Positions 28,645 through 39,567 of a stretch of 64,000 bases of DNA are shown here, one piece after another. The notes beneath the pieces are model-generated. The model did not search any database, was not told the origin of the DNA, and was given only the letters and a program-made list of their open reading frames with translations. Source of the stretch: Trichomonas tenax (Eukaryota > Parabasalia > Trichomonadida > Trichomonadidae). The DNA lies in assembly GCA_023091735.1 (NCBI GenBank), contig JALKBU010000099.1, forward strand, positions 22,152 through 86,151. The letters are read 5' to 3'. Each line of letters opens with the position of its first letter. The stretch's first letter is position 1. Made by a program: the position numbers and the translations under genes.

Positions 28645-28845
28645 TTATAATTCATATTTACCATGCAAGAAGAGGAAATTTCGACCGAGTTTCTTGGTTT
28701 TCTTAGGTTTGGAGTGCAACAAAAACTTGCAATGAACAAAGAGAAATGGATGATGTGCTATCGTCAGGATGCTGATAACACAAATAACATCCTTCACTAT
28801 AAGGCCACAACTACTCATAATGAAGTCTTCTTTGACTTCCAACAT
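28645..28845 (-). CDS. possible 66-aa membrane-associated small protein
   Basis: ATG at 28845, beginning MLEVKEDFIMSSCGLIVKDV, with a hydrophobic centre (VICVISILTIAHH) and a basic tail (HSKPKKTKKLGRNF). GGAAAAGTGTCAATAGG lies about 22-35 bases upstream on the same strand, the same motif as before the F5/8C genes. A plus-strand frame (28663-28848) overlaps it and is about as plausible by length. The promoter motif favours the minus strand. Confidence 0.3.
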   Translation of the reverse strand: MLEVKEDFIMSSCGLIVKDVICVISILTIAHHPFLFVHCKFLLHSKPKKTKKLGRNFLFLHGKYEL

Positions 28846-28951
28846 TGAGTTCAATCCATTTCAACCTATTGACACTTTTCCATTTTTTCCAACAAACACG
28901 TCACTTTCCTTTATTTTGACATTCCGACTTTACATGTCAAAAATAAGTTGC

Positions 28952-29071
28952 ATGTCAGAAAAGCACGTTGTTCTATTTTGTCCAAGTCCCGTAAAAAAAT
29001 TCTTTGACGAAAAATTAGTAGATTTAATAAACAAACTCTATATTTTTAAAAATAATAAACAAAAATACTAA
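28952..29071 (+). CDS. possible 39-aa protein
   Basis: The ATG opens MSEKHVVLFCPSPVKKFF and the product is Lys-rich. TTTACATGTCAAAAA lies 10-20 bases upstream. It overlaps the 3' end of the opposite-strand kinase by four bases. No domain is seen; it may be a chance frame. Confidence 0.22.
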   Translation: MSEKHVVLFCPSPVKKFFDEKLVDLINKLYIFKNNKQKY

Positions 29072-30576
29072 TACGACATGATAAATCTATGAGTATCCAA
29101 ACAAGTGCATAACTCATCAACAATAGTGTTAAATTTGTCAATACTGCCTGATTTGATGGATATCGTGACTGTTGACGTCTCCTCTGTGTCCGGGTAAGCG
29201 TTGATTGATATAATTGTGTTATCAATCTTGGCGAAAATGTTTTCATCTTCTGGGAAAAGCCAATCAATCTGTCTGTCAGAGAGATGCTTCTGTATCTGTG
29301 CGACTGTTGTTTCCAACTGATACTTGACATTGACAACAATTTCATTATCTTTTATGTTTTGATTTAATTGAGAACTTTGAGATGACCAGAGAATGACATC
29401 GGCGATGGATTGGATCGGGGACTCGACGGAATAGGCGATATTAGTATTGGAGTGCTTGAACTTGTAAAATTGGTCCTTCGGAATAATCGATTCTGTATTC
29501 ATGAAATCACTTTGGTTCGTCGGCGATGAATTGTTCTCGTCGACATTTGACGGCAATGACGTCCACGGATAAGAATCGAATGTCTGTAATTTTGTGAGAA
29601 TGACGTAGAAGCTCTTAGCTGTGTTCGTTCCGTTCTTTCCGAGTTCTTCGTTGAGTTCATCGTGAGTAAATCCGATTGTAAGCATTGTTTCCTGAACATC
29701 TGACGAAAGGTCTTCAATTTGAATGGGCTGGTTCATGTCTGGGAGCGGGAATGGAAGCGGTGGAGTGTAAAACTGCGGCAAACCAATCCTGAATGCCTTG
29801 TGATGCTTGATTTGTTCAATTGTTATTCTATCTTCTGGATTAACAGTCAACAATCTCGCGACTAAATCTTTGACAACGCTCGAAAAGTCCGGCATTCTGA
29901 AGTGGCCGCCCTTGATCTTTGCAACTAAGTCTTTGAAATTCGGCTCGTTGAACGGCAATCTGCCTGCTAGAAGGGCGTAAAGAATAACTCCACAGCTCCA
30001 AATGTCAGCTTTTTGGCCGTCATAAGGTACTCCACGAATAATTTCTGGCGCTGCGTAGTGTGGACTGCCGCATGATGTTTGTGTTGTCGAATATTTTAGC
30101 CAGCGAGCGAAACCGAAGTCGCCGATCTTTACGTTATTGTGGGAATCCAACAAAAGGTTCTCTGGCTTCAGATCGCGATGGCAAATTCCTCTTGAGTGCA
30201 AATAATCAATTCCGTAAATGATTTGGCGGAAAATCTTCATTGATTCTTCTACGCTCAGGTAGTGCCTGGTTACAAGGTAATCGAAAAGTTCTCCGTTTTC
30301 AGCGTATTCTTGAACAATGAACAAATGTCGTGGACTCTCTGTGATTTCGATCAATTTGATTATATGCGGATGCTCGAGGAGCTTCATCAGCGCGATCTCT
30401 CGATGTATTTTCAACGCTAAGTCAGAGTTGTCCTCTAATTTCGATTTTTTGATGATTTTAACAGCATATCTTTGGTGAGTCTCCTTGTGCTCGGCGAGTT
30501 TCACCTTCGAGAAATTTCCTTGTCCAATCGTCTGCAGCAATATGTAATTTCCTAAATCAACATGTTGAGAATCCAT
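29068..30576 (-). CDS. CAMK/SNF1-like Ser/Thr protein kinase
   Basis: 502 residues from the ATG at 30576 (a TTG precedes it in frame). The kinase domain, about 10-262, is complete: GQGNFSKVK glycine loop, catalytic Lys in YAVKIIKK (Lys40), HRDLKPENLLL (133-143), DFGFA (153-157), SCGSPHYAAPE activation segment and DIWSCGVILYALLAGRLPF. The CGSPHYAAPEI form is typical of AMPK/SNF1/MARK/BRSK kinases. A downstream segment, about 285-350, resembles a UBA-like/linker region (QETMLTIGFTHDELNEEL). The last 110 residues are alpha/beta and resemble a KA1-type domain, a lipid or autoinhibitory module. It is therefore likely an active regulatory kinase, in contrast to the pseudokinase at 42741. Confidence 0.88.
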   Translation of the reverse strand: MDSQHVDLGNYILLQTIGQGNFSKVKLAEHKETHQRYAVKIIKKSKLEDNSDLALKIHREIALMKLLEHPHIIKLIEITESPRHLFIVQEYAENGELFDYLVTRHYLSVEESMKIFRQIIYGIDYLHSRGICHRDLKPENLLLDSHNNVKIGDFGFARWLKYSTTQTSCGSPHYAAPEIIRGVPYDGQKADIWSCGVILYALLAGRLPFNEPNFKDLVAKIKGGHFRMPDFSSVVKDLVARLLTVNPEDRITIEQIKHHKAFRIGLPQFYTPPLPFPLPDMNQPIQIEDLSSDVQETMLTIGFTHDELNEELGKNGTNTAKSFYVILTKLQTFDSYPWTSLPSNVDENNSSPTNQSDFMNTESIIPKDQFYKFKHSNTNIAYSVESPIQSIADVILWSSQSSQLNQNIKDNEIVVNVKYQLETTVAQIQKHLSDRQIDWLFPEDENIFAKIDNTIISINAYPDTEETSTVTISIKSGSIDKFNTIVDELCTCLDTHRFIMSY

Positions 30577-32484
30577 CAAAAAATTATTCGTTTGGATAAA
30601 ACAATTAATTTTTTTTCAAAAGTACGATTATTCCAGTTTGTATGAAAATTTTTTGCATTCAAATTTTTCTTATGCATAACTGCTGCTTTATAACGCGATC
30701 GCAATTTCATTAGAATTGAATGCAATCAATTTTTTTCTCATCAAAATCCATGCTAGCTTTAGTGATCACTAATATTGCTTTTGAATATTATGCATTCAAT
30801 TCGGAATTTATTGTTAATTTTGGTGGATTTAATGGTTGCTATCAGTCAACAAAAATTTGATTTTTTCAATTTTTGAATAAACTCAATTTACGTTATATAA
30901 TTTCATTTTTATATCCATTAACTTTTTTATTTAACTGATTCGATATTCAGTATATACACATGTCATTGAAGCTATTTCAATCATCATTTTCGTTATTAAC
31001 TTTTTATCAGCTAAACAGCGTTATACATCATATGTTATATATTGTCATTTTAGAGGAGATAACGATTATTTTTATCTTAATTTATTTTATCGGAACAGTT
31101 TTTCATCCGATATATTATACTCAACATAATATGTTATGTGAGAACTATTCAATTACATATATATTTCGATTCAAAAGCAAAAATATAAAATTTCAAAATA
31201 TTGATTGGAAACGCATACAAAGGACATAAAATCCGTTTGAAACATAGCCATAGCTTCAATTTATTCAATCTACAATTAATAAAACCAAAAATATCTTCAA
31301 TTCAATTACCAAATTGCAATGACAGATAAAAACAATATCTTGGCCTTAAAATACTCATTGAATTAAGTATAACATCCAACTGTCATGCTTCAATAATCAC
31401 TATTACAAAATTTAAATATTAAAATGATGATCAACATAAATTCACTTAGATATCTACTCCCTAAGTCCCAAGCTTATCGGGTTTGAGTGTTACTCAGCCA
31501 ATAATCAACTATGCCAAATTTACTAAAACCTGTTTCTAAGCGAAAATAATGATGCAATTAGATTTGAATCAACTTTTCTATGATGTTTTTGATAAAGGGA
31601 GTCATGGATAACAATTTGAAATACGTTTTTATTGAATTTGACCGATTTTAAATTTAAAAGATATCTTCCAATTGATTGAAAGGAAGACAGTAAACTGTTT
31701 TGTGATGTTGTATTCAAATGTCAAGAAATTGATTTTTCCAACAGCATTTGCATTCCATGAAGTTAAACTAGAATGTAACATTTAAGGAGCTTAAATTTAT
31801 ATCGCCATACTGCGTGACTATGTTACCAAAGCAATCGGTATTCGAGCTAAAATTTGGGTATGAACTTCATTCGATTAAAACAGATACACAAAATAATGCG
31901 CCTGTAGATGATGATATTCTTGTGGCACAAAATCGTCGCTGTACAATAGACCCATCGCAGTTAAAGCTAATTGCGCCTCCATTTTCAGGATTTAAACAAT
32001 TTTCGAATAAACATGAAGAATAGAGAAATTTGGATTTGCTTCGAGTAAATGAAATCATTTGGATATACATTTGAAAGTCAAGAAATAATTTACTTCATTT
32101 TGATATGAACAAGGGACATCGGGTATAAAACAGCGCTTCTAATCGTCGAGAGGAATAAACTATTCATGTTTCCAAACAAATTGTTAAAAAGTGAAAAAAA
32201 CTTCTTCACAAATAGGCGTCACGTTTCTTAAATTCGCCAACATTTAAAAAGTTGTTCATTTCTAAAATTCTCTAAATTTTACAACAAGCACATCGCACAC
32301 ATACATATATATCCATAATGTTAAATGTAATTTTTTTATTGAAGATATATAAGCAATATTTACTTCGATATATTGGTAATCTTCATTCTGATTTCCATTA
32401 TTTTGAAACATTGTAATCCAATTGGATTACAACACTTTTATCGTTGTAACATATACAAATTTTTATTAAAACAAACATAAATAT
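30577..32484. other. 1.9-kb intergenic region with a 22-bp palindrome
   Basis: A perfect palindrome, TTGTAATCCAATTGGATTACAA arranged as two 11-base halves, lies at 32411-32432, just beyond the 3' end of the USP-fold gene. An open plus frame with ATG at 31820 (LPKQSVFELKFGYELHSIK..., about 67 aa) has coding-like composition and could be a gene fragment. No other feature is seen. Confidence 0.4.
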
Positions 32485-35400
32485 TTAGATTGATTTCATT
32501 AAAAGTTTCAATACAAATTCTCGTGGGTAATAATCAGGATTTTCTATTTTTTCTGGGTTGCGATTTGCTTCTTCAAGCATTTCTTCTATCTTCGGTTTTG
32601 GCGCAGTCACTTTAGAAAGTTCGATTTCAACGGAATTGCTGAGTTCTGTTGCAAAATCTAAAACAGATTCGAATAGATGGCGATCTTCGTTTGTATCCTC
32701 TTTCTTTACAACTTTAGTCGCGATGTCATTGCAGACTGAAATGCATCTATCAATCCACTTCTGGACATCTTCTTTTCTGGCAGATTCCGCCAATGAAACT
32801 GCGATAATTCTGAAACTTCCTGAAAATGTTTTGAATGTTTTCGCGTTGTTAATTATTTTATTGATGCTCTCAATAATTAACATTTTGTTCGAGTTGTATG
32901 GCTCTTTGTTGATATTCTTAGGATCAGTGAACGAATACTCATCGCGCATAGAAGATAAAAGATATGCACCGCATATTTCATCAATGATTTCTTCTTCAGC
33001 AGCAAATTGTATTTCTCTTGCGATTTGATCAGTAATTCCATGCATTTGGAGTTCATTTATTGATGATTGAAGGATGATCTTGTAGAAATTACAAACAAGC
33101 ATTGCGGTGTACGGGGGACAGTTCTGGAGTAAACATCTTCCTGTTGAAATCAATGTTTGAAGGAATTTCTGTCTCATATCTTGAGAAATGTTCAAAAGAG
33201 AAACAATGAATGAGAATATGATTTGAACAGCTTCTGGTGGACAAGTAACAAAGAAATTAAGATATTCATCAATGTCAATCATAATCTTGATCAAATAAAT
33301 CTTTGACAATTTTGCGGTTTTGAGTTGTCCGAAAATGTTCTTTTTGTCTTTGTTCACTTTGACATATGCGTTATTGAATGATTTCAAGACATCAAGAATC
33401 AAAAGAGCAGCAGGAGATTTGAGTCTCAGCATATGCAATATATAGAACCTGATTCTATCGAAATCGATAAACAAATCTGCAGTTGAAGGACATTTTTCGA
33501 GAATCTTTGATGAAAGAGAGAAGAAAAGAGGCATCTTCGTGGACATTTGCATTTTTTCGACTTCATAACACCAAAGAATATTGCAGACAGCATTCGCGTT
33601 TTCATCGTTGACGTTATCAACAATAAACGACCATAACTCTTCGCACATGCAATCGCGAACGAAATGAACGAAAACAGGAGAAGTGAAGAAGCTGTTGATT
33701 TCACTTGGAATAATTAAACTCAAGAATGCTCTTAAGTGTTCTCTTGCAGGGAAATTATCTCTGAAGTATGCAAAAGATCGAATGAATTTTGCACAACTGC
33801 AACGCTCCCAAACTTCTTTTTCTTTTCCTTTCGAACAAAACACGAAGAAGTCGAAAGCAGCTTGAAGAGATGAATTCGGTGTATAATAATACTTTCCGAA
33901 TTGACTGATCGCTTCAACGAATAAATCACATGAATGTATGAAAAGATCTTTGAGTCCGGATTTAACAATTATTACTGTTAAAACATTAAAATAATTTTGC
34001 GCTGGGAAAAGGTTATAAACGTCTTTTCTTTGGAACATTATATCGCCGAAATAGTCGACAATCTTCTTAGTTTGATCAATCAAGTTCGGTAAATACAACA
34101 ACATAACAGAAAATGCTTTTGCAAATTGTTGTTTTTCTCCTAAATCAACTACAACTTCGCAATCCATATCAGGAAGTTCTTTTTCTTCCTCTTCTTCTTC
34201 ATGTTTTTCAATCTTATTTAGGAGCTTCACAACAAAATCTTTAGATTTAGAATTTGATGATATAGGAAGTGCAGAAATTAACAAAGCTTGTGTTGAATTC
34301 CTGAGATTTGGATTATCAAGTAAAAGGTAAGGAAGGAAAATTCTGAAAGCATTATCAGTTGTTGAAGCATTCTTCAATTTAGAACAATGAGAAAATCTCA
34401 TTGCAACTTCTTCTGTGACTCTTCTAATGTAATCGTTAGTCTTAGAATCAACAATCTTCATCACATAACTTGTTATAATTTCGCAAACGCTCGAATCAAT
34501 AAACAAACCAAGAGCAATATATGAAGCAGCCAACATCGCAGTCATGTTTTGGCTTCCTTCAATTATAACTTTCTTCAGCATATTCGCGTAATTTTGATCA
34601 TTGCCAATGAACGTTATAATAAATGAAATGAAAGATTTCGTGTGCTTCATTGGTTTGATCCATGTTTCGACAAAATCTTTTGAAAATATATTGGCAGCGT
34701 GTTTATTCTTTATCTCTGGATTAGTGCTCATTGTCAATTTAAGAATATCAAACACAGTGTCGACATCAATTGAAGCGAAAACGTTTTCATTTGGATTCGC
34801 AAAACTATATAAAGGCAAAACAGTTTTGATGAATGTGAAAATTGCTTCGAAGAAAACTTCTTTCTTATTGGAATCAAGAAGACTGACAGCATGCTTAATA
34901 ACAGCCCAAAACTCATCAAGATGGGACCAACATTCAGATATCATATCACTTTGTGAAATGATTTTATTGGCGAGAAATTCTGTGAAAACTGATCTTTTGA
35001 GATCTTTTGCATAAATTATTGCTTCAGAAACAATCAATGAGAAAACTCTTCTTGTTGTTTGGTTCTTTGTCTTAATTAAAAGATTATCAATATCATTAGA
35101 TTGCGATAAAACAAATTCACTGATTGTTCTAGAATTATTAATCATCGAAATCATTTTCTCGACTAAACTTAAAGCTCCTTCTTCTGTTAAACTCTCGCTT
35201 TGTGTGTATGTTATAAGATTCCTGTAAAGGAATACTCCTGTTGGATCATAGTTCGATACCTCGAGGACTAATGAAGAAAATTCTGGAGAAATAGAAACAG
35301 ATTTAAACAAGTTTTCTTGAATTCTCTTGAAAACTTCAGAAATGATTTGCTCATTAATAACAAGATTTTGAACGGGTTTCTTCTTTCTATAGAACAGCAT

Positions 35401-38400
35401 ATAGGCACTGCGAGTCTTTTCAAATGGAATCGACTGCATAGTGTAAGTTTTTGAGTTGAAAAATTCAACATTTTCTGTTCCGCCATAATTCTCAAATTTG
35501 AACTTTTCTTCATCGATTTCATTAATGTTTTTATCATCAAAGTAAATCCATTTGTTTTCGTCAACTTTGTTGTAAACAGTATAATGCCCATTGATGAATG
35601 CTCCAGTATGGTTAACAACAGAAATTAGTTCATATTCGGCCTTAGAAAGAGAAATATCGAGATATTGAGAAACATCCAAATTTTGCGGGAATTCGAAACG
35701 TTTGTTTGTTTTCTCTGTTGAATTTGTATTGGCATCTCTCACAAATCTTTCAAGTTTGAAAACTAATATCCTTGGCGCTTTGACTATTTTTGTTGTCTCA
35801 TTTAGTGCTTTGTTTGTCCCAACAACAGCTTTAAGACTTGATTCGAGATCGCTATAATGAACAACATCAAGTTTAATTGCGTTTAAGTTCCTGTCGACTT
35901 TTTCATTTGGAAGATACGTTTTCAGTTTGATATTGAACAACTCTTTGTCATCAATCATTCTTAATTTATCAACGAAGAATGTGAAGAAATCAAAAGCATC
36001 TCCATGAAGTGTAAAGTCAAATTCAACATTATCTTCGAATCTAAACAGATTGAAAAATCTATGAGGATGAACATATGTTGATGGCGAAAACATCATCTCT
36101 CCAAACATGTATTGCATCTCTGTGATCCAATTAATCGAACTCAAAGGTGCCATAAGGAAGTGATTTGTAAAAGCGTTAATTCCAAAGACTGCTTGAATGA
36201 TTGATGAAATATAATCGATTCTTCCAGGATTGAAAATGCCTCTATATTTCACATTGCCTGCGAGATGGAGATCTGGCATTTCCGGTGGTATCTTGTAAAC
36301 GATTTCTTGTGTATTGCGAAGTTTTTCTAATAAAGGTTCTCCAAAATCTTTGTTTTGGTTCAAAATTGCAAAAATCAAACTAAAAACTTCTTTCGATGGA
36401 ATGTAATATTTGATTCCTCCAAACAGAATTTGTGAAATGATGAAAACAAATAGTTTTCTAGAATTTGGAATTTGCTCGAACTTAGCTTTGAGTTTGTCGA
36501 GAATAACAAACAAATTTTGTGCAAAGATAAAATCTGCAGGTTCGTATTTAAGTTTCTCGAGTTTGCTCTCTGTGTGAGGTGGATTGAATAGTTCAAATAG
36601 CATATCTGTTACTGGCTCCCAGAGAGGTTCCGCGTTATCAACAACTTCAGCGATTTTGTTGAGAAGAGAGAAGTAACAATCTGATTTTTGTTTGATGCTT
36701 TGGTTTAAAAGTGGCATTAAAAGTTTTGCTTGCGTTTGAGGCGTTTGCTTCTCTGTTATTGTTTTAATGATATTTCTTACAATATCTGATTTATGGAATA
36801 TTGTTATATTGAACAATTCTGGGAAATTATCATATTTTGATGTCTGAATATCGAATTTGGACAAAATTGTCAAAAGATTTTCTGGAAATCCGCTTTTATC
36901 TGAATAATCAATTGCAAATTGAATTAATGACTTCAAAGCGTTATCATCAAATGCTGCTTTCATTTCTTCTTTGTATTTATCGAATGTATCTTGCCAAATT
37001 GCGATTTTAGAAACCCTTAATATCATCAACAAATCATCAAGTTTCGCGAATGATTTTCTTGCTACGAAAATGAGAATTCCAAGAAGAACTTTAACACCAC
37101 CGCTCTGATAGAAGAAGTTTATCCATTCTTTGTGACCTCCTTGAATAATAGATCCAATCATATTCAATCTGTAAAGCATCAAATATTTTGCTTTTGTTGT
37201 CAAAAATATTGCCCATTCTTTCGGTGAATTAGAAAATTTTCTAATTATATTGTTCTGGCTTTCAAGTGTTGGCATCAAATTAAGAACACTCAACGCTAAG
37301 TGAGCCAAATTTTCATCTTCGCCATTCAGTATTTCGAATAATTTCGTTGAGAACTTTTCTTGCATTAAAACTTGGCTCGGAAAAATTGCTGGAAGAGGGG
37401 GTTTATATTGTGTCGAATACCAAACTTTGACTTCGAATATATTATCTTCCAGTGGTTTATAAGTTTCCTGTGTGACAACTCTATTCCTTTGTAATAGCGA
37501 AAACGCTGCATTTGAAACTTTAATCATTGATGAAATTCTGTCTTTAAACGCTTGAAAACTTAATGATTTTTGAATATAAAAAGAGAATCTTGTGTTATAA
37601 ATTATATCAATTTTCATGACTTCATCTTCAGCAATGAATTTGTTGATTGGTATAAATTTGTTAAAAAATCTATCAACGCCATCTTCTACTAATTGAGTCA
37701 CTTTGTAAAGGGACATTAAAGCTCCAGGAGAGTTAATTTTTTCAGCGCATTTTTCTATGAAATGAGGAATTGAATCATTATTTTGAGAATTAACGAAAAT
37801 TTTCACCATGAAGTTTGCTATATCTTCAGAACCATTTCTAAACAATACATCCCAAATCATTTTGATGCCTTCTTCCCTTTGTTTTTGATTCAGTAAATTA
37901 TATAAAACACTTATTGATAAACTTGATGGTGATTTATCTTCTAAATGACAAACTACGTCTAAGAGCTTTAATATTTGTTCCTCTGTCATCGGTGTACGGT
38001 CATCTTTGAAGATATTTACAATAAATGATGAAATTCTTTCGATATTTTCGTTTGAAAGTGTTTTAATGACTTCGAGAATTTGAGAAAATTCATTTTCATT
38101 GAGTTTGTCGTTAATATAATAAATAAGCATTTCCAATAACGATAAAATGTTCTTATGAGCACCAACTGATACTTTTTCAAGTATTTCGCGTGATTTTTCG
38201 GAATTAATTCCTCGAATTGTTGCCTTTAAAAGAGGAACAGCTAAATCTATATTATCCTCTTTTACTATCATATTTATGCATCTATTTTGCATTTTATTTT
38301 GGAATTCTGGGTCAGATGGAAGATATTTGATGATTAAATCTATATAAAGCTCATTGCTTTCTTCAATTTCGAAATATGCATCACTAACTTGCCTAAATAC

Positions 38401-39567
38401 CGATTGCTTTGCACTTTCTGGACAGATTTCTGAAATAATTTGAAGAAAATCCAAAATTTGATTATTATATGTTCCAACATCAATTACAGCATCAAAAAGA
38501 CCGTTAGAGACCATTTCTTGGCTTCTAAGCAAATAACACCAGTTCTTAAAGAAAATTTGAATGCTTTTCTCATCTTTTTCGATTGTTTGCTTCCATAGAT
38601 TGATATAATGTTGCGGAGTCATTCCATTATAAGGAATTATGATCTCTAATACAGTTACGAATTGATGAAGAAGTTCTGTTGATATTGAATTCGTCAATTT
38701 TGTGATTAAACCAGCTTTCTTTATAAACGATACTATATCTGGCATTTCCTCTTTTGGAGTATTAAGAAGCAATTTCTTGATTTCTGTAATTCCCTCTTTT
38801 TGTTTACTTTCGATTGTGGATGTCGCGAACTGCACATCTAAAGCAACTTTCGCTAATGAAATTTGCCTCTTCTGGTAATCGTTGGTCGCAAGGCCATTGA
38901 GGTATTTAATTATTGATTCGATTGGCAAATTTGATATATTTTGGATCGAATTATCATCGATGCACTGGCATTTTTCTATCATGCATGGTATTGAATGTGC
39001 CATGAATTCATCTTTAAAGAAGTTATATACTCCTAAATTGATTGAAAACGTAATAATAGATAAAATAAAGTTAAATCTTTCGAAAGAAACGCTAAATGGT
39101 TTGTCAAAGTAAATTTCTATTTCTGTTAAAAACTGTGGTGTTGATATTTGTTTCACTGTTTGAAGATAAACATTTGAATATAATTCATCTTCGTTTTTGG
39201 TAGTTTCATATATAGGTGCATTGGTGTCAAAGAACAAATTAACCGCATTTTGGAGGAAATATTCGTATGTTGTCGGTATTAATCTCGAATATAAATAACT
39301 TAATGCGACTAAAACACTGATTAGAGGCTTTAAATCGGTATAATCGGATTTTGTGGACTGTAGTATTTTGTTTATTAGTGATAAACAGAATCCATTCAAG
39401 AAATCTTCTGTTGATTCACCAAATTGTTCCGGAAGTCTTCCATTTTCGATTATTTCTTTGAAAATTTGGTTCATCTGCTCGAGAGACCTCTTATCTTGTA
39501 TCTCTTCCGCGAAATTTCCTAATATTTGTCGCTTCCACTCCGAAAAAACATCTTTTTTCGAAGTCAT
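32485..39567 (-). CDS. giant USP-fold protein, predicted catalytically inactive (USP9X/24/34-like layout)
   Basis: 2,360 residues with an ATG start. Long helical solenoid regions flank a central ubiquitin-specific protease fold at about 1100-1400, the layout of USP9X/USP24/USP34. The Cys box reads YRGIFNPGRIDYISSIIQ where active members have G-x-T-C-Y, so Asp1118 replaces the nucleophilic Cys (codon 36214-36216). The His box is preserved: ISVVNHTGAFINGHYTVY with His1328, then WIYFDDKNI containing the third-residue Asp. Hence the fold and ubiquitin-binding surface may remain while hydrolysis is lost; a ubiquitin-binding scaffold is inferred. There is no in-frame break across 7 kb, so the gene is under constraint. 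A TTTGACAAAA site lies about 30 bases upstream. Confidence 0.8.
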   Translation of the reverse strand: MTSKKDVFSEWKRQILGNFAEEIQDKRSLEQMNQIFKEIIENGRLPEQFGESTEDFLNGFCLSLINKILQSTKSDYTDLKPLISVLVALSYLYSRLIPTTYEYFLQNAVNLFFDTNAPIYETTKNEDELYSNVYLQTVKQISTPQFLTEIEIYFDKPFSVSFERFNFILSIITFSINLGVYNFFKDEFMAHSIPCMIEKCQCIDDNSIQNISNLPIESIIKYLNGLATNDYQKRQISLAKVALDVQFATSTIESKQKEGITEIKKLLLNTPKEEMPDIVSFIKKAGLITKLTNSISTELLHQFVTVLEIIIPYNGMTPQHYINLWKQTIEKDEKSIQIFFKNWCYLLRSQEMVSNGLFDAVIDVGTYNNQILDFLQIISEICPESAKQSVFRQVSDAYFEIEESNELYIDLIIKYLPSDPEFQNKMQNRCINMIVKEDNIDLAVPLLKATIRGINSEKSREILEKVSVGAHKNILSLLEMLIYYINDKLNENEFSQILEVIKTLSNENIERISSFIVNIFKDDRTPMTEEQILKLLDVVCHLEDKSPSSLSISVLYNLLNQKQREEGIKMIWDVLFRNGSEDIANFMVKIFVNSQNNDSIPHFIEKCAEKINSPGALMSLYKVTQLVEDGVDRFFNKFIPINKFIAEDEVMKIDIIYNTRFSFYIQKSLSFQAFKDRISSMIKVSNAAFSLLQRNRVVTQETYKPLEDNIFEVKVWYSTQYKPPLPAIFPSQVLMQEKFSTKLFEILNGEDENLAHLALSVLNLMPTLESQNNIIRKFSNSPKEWAIFLTTKAKYLMLYRLNMIGSIIQGGHKEWINFFYQSGGVKVLLGILIFVARKSFAKLDDLLMILRVSKIAIWQDTFDKYKEEMKAAFDDNALKSLIQFAIDYSDKSGFPENLLTILSKFDIQTSKYDNFPELFNITIFHKSDIVRNIIKTITEKQTPQTQAKLLMPLLNQSIKQKSDCYFSLLNKIAEVVDNAEPLWEPVTDMLFELFNPPHTESKLEKLKYEPADFIFAQNLFVILDKLKAKFEQIPNSRKLFVFIISQILFGGIKYYIPSKEVFSLIFAILNQNKDFGEPLLEKLRNTQEIVYKIPPEMPDLHLAGNVKYRGIFNPGRIDYISSIIQAVFGINAFTNHFLMAPLSSINWITEMQYMFGEMMFSPSTYVHPHRFFNLFRFEDNVEFDFTLHGDAFDFFTFFVDKLRMIDDKELFNIKLKTYLPNEKVDRNLNAIKLDVVHYSDLESSLKAVVGTNKALNETTKIVKAPRILVFKLERFVRDANTNSTEKTNKRFEFPQNLDVSQYLDISLSKAEYELISVVNHTGAFINGHYTVYNKVDENKWIYFDDKNINEIDEEKFKFENYGGTENVEFFNSKTYTMQSIPFEKTRSAYMLFYRKKKPVQNLVINEQIISEVFKRIQENLFKSVSISPEFSSLVLEVSNYDPTGVFLYRNLITYTQSESLTEEGALSLVEKMISMINNSRTISEFVLSQSNDIDNLLIKTKNQTTRRVFSLIVSEAIIYAKDLKRSVFTEFLANKIISQSDMISECWSHLDEFWAVIKHAVSLLDSNKKEVFFEAIFTFIKTVLPLYSFANPNENVFASIDVDTVFDILKLTMSTNPEIKNKHAANIFSKDFVETWIKPMKHTKSFISFIITFIGNDQNYANMLKKVIIEGSQNMTAMLAASYIALGLFIDSSVCEIITSYVMKIVDSKTNDYIRRVTEEVAMRFSHCSKLKNASTTDNAFRIFLPYLLLDNPNLRNSTQALLISALPISSNSKSKDFVVKLLNKIEKHEEEEEEKELPDMDCEVVVDLGEKQQFAKAFSVMLLYLPNLIDQTKKIVDYFGDIMFQRKDVYNLFPAQNYFNVLTVIIVKSGLKDLFIHSCDLFVEAISQFGKYYYTPNSSLQAAFDFFVFCSKGKEKEVWERCSCAKFIRSFAYFRDNFPAREHLRAFLSLIIPSEINSFFTSPVFVHFVRDCMCEELWSFIVDNVNDENANAVCNILWCYEVEKMQMSTKMPLFFSLSSKILEKCPSTADLFIDFDRIRFYILHMLRLKSPAALLILDVLKSFNNAYVKVNKDKKNIFGQLKTAKLSKIYLIKIMIDIDEYLNFFVTCPPEAVQIIFSFIVSLLNISQDMRQKFLQTLISTGRCLLQNCPPYTAMLVCNFYKIILQSSINELQMHGITDQIAREIQFAAEEEIIDEICGAYLLSSMRDEYSFTDPKNINKEPYNSNKMLIIESINKIINNAKTFKTFSGSFRIIAVSLAESARKEDVQKWIDRCISVCNDIATKVVKKEDTNEDRHLFESVLDFATELSNSVEIELSKVTAPKPKIEEMLEEANRNPEKIENPDYYPREFVLKLLMKSI

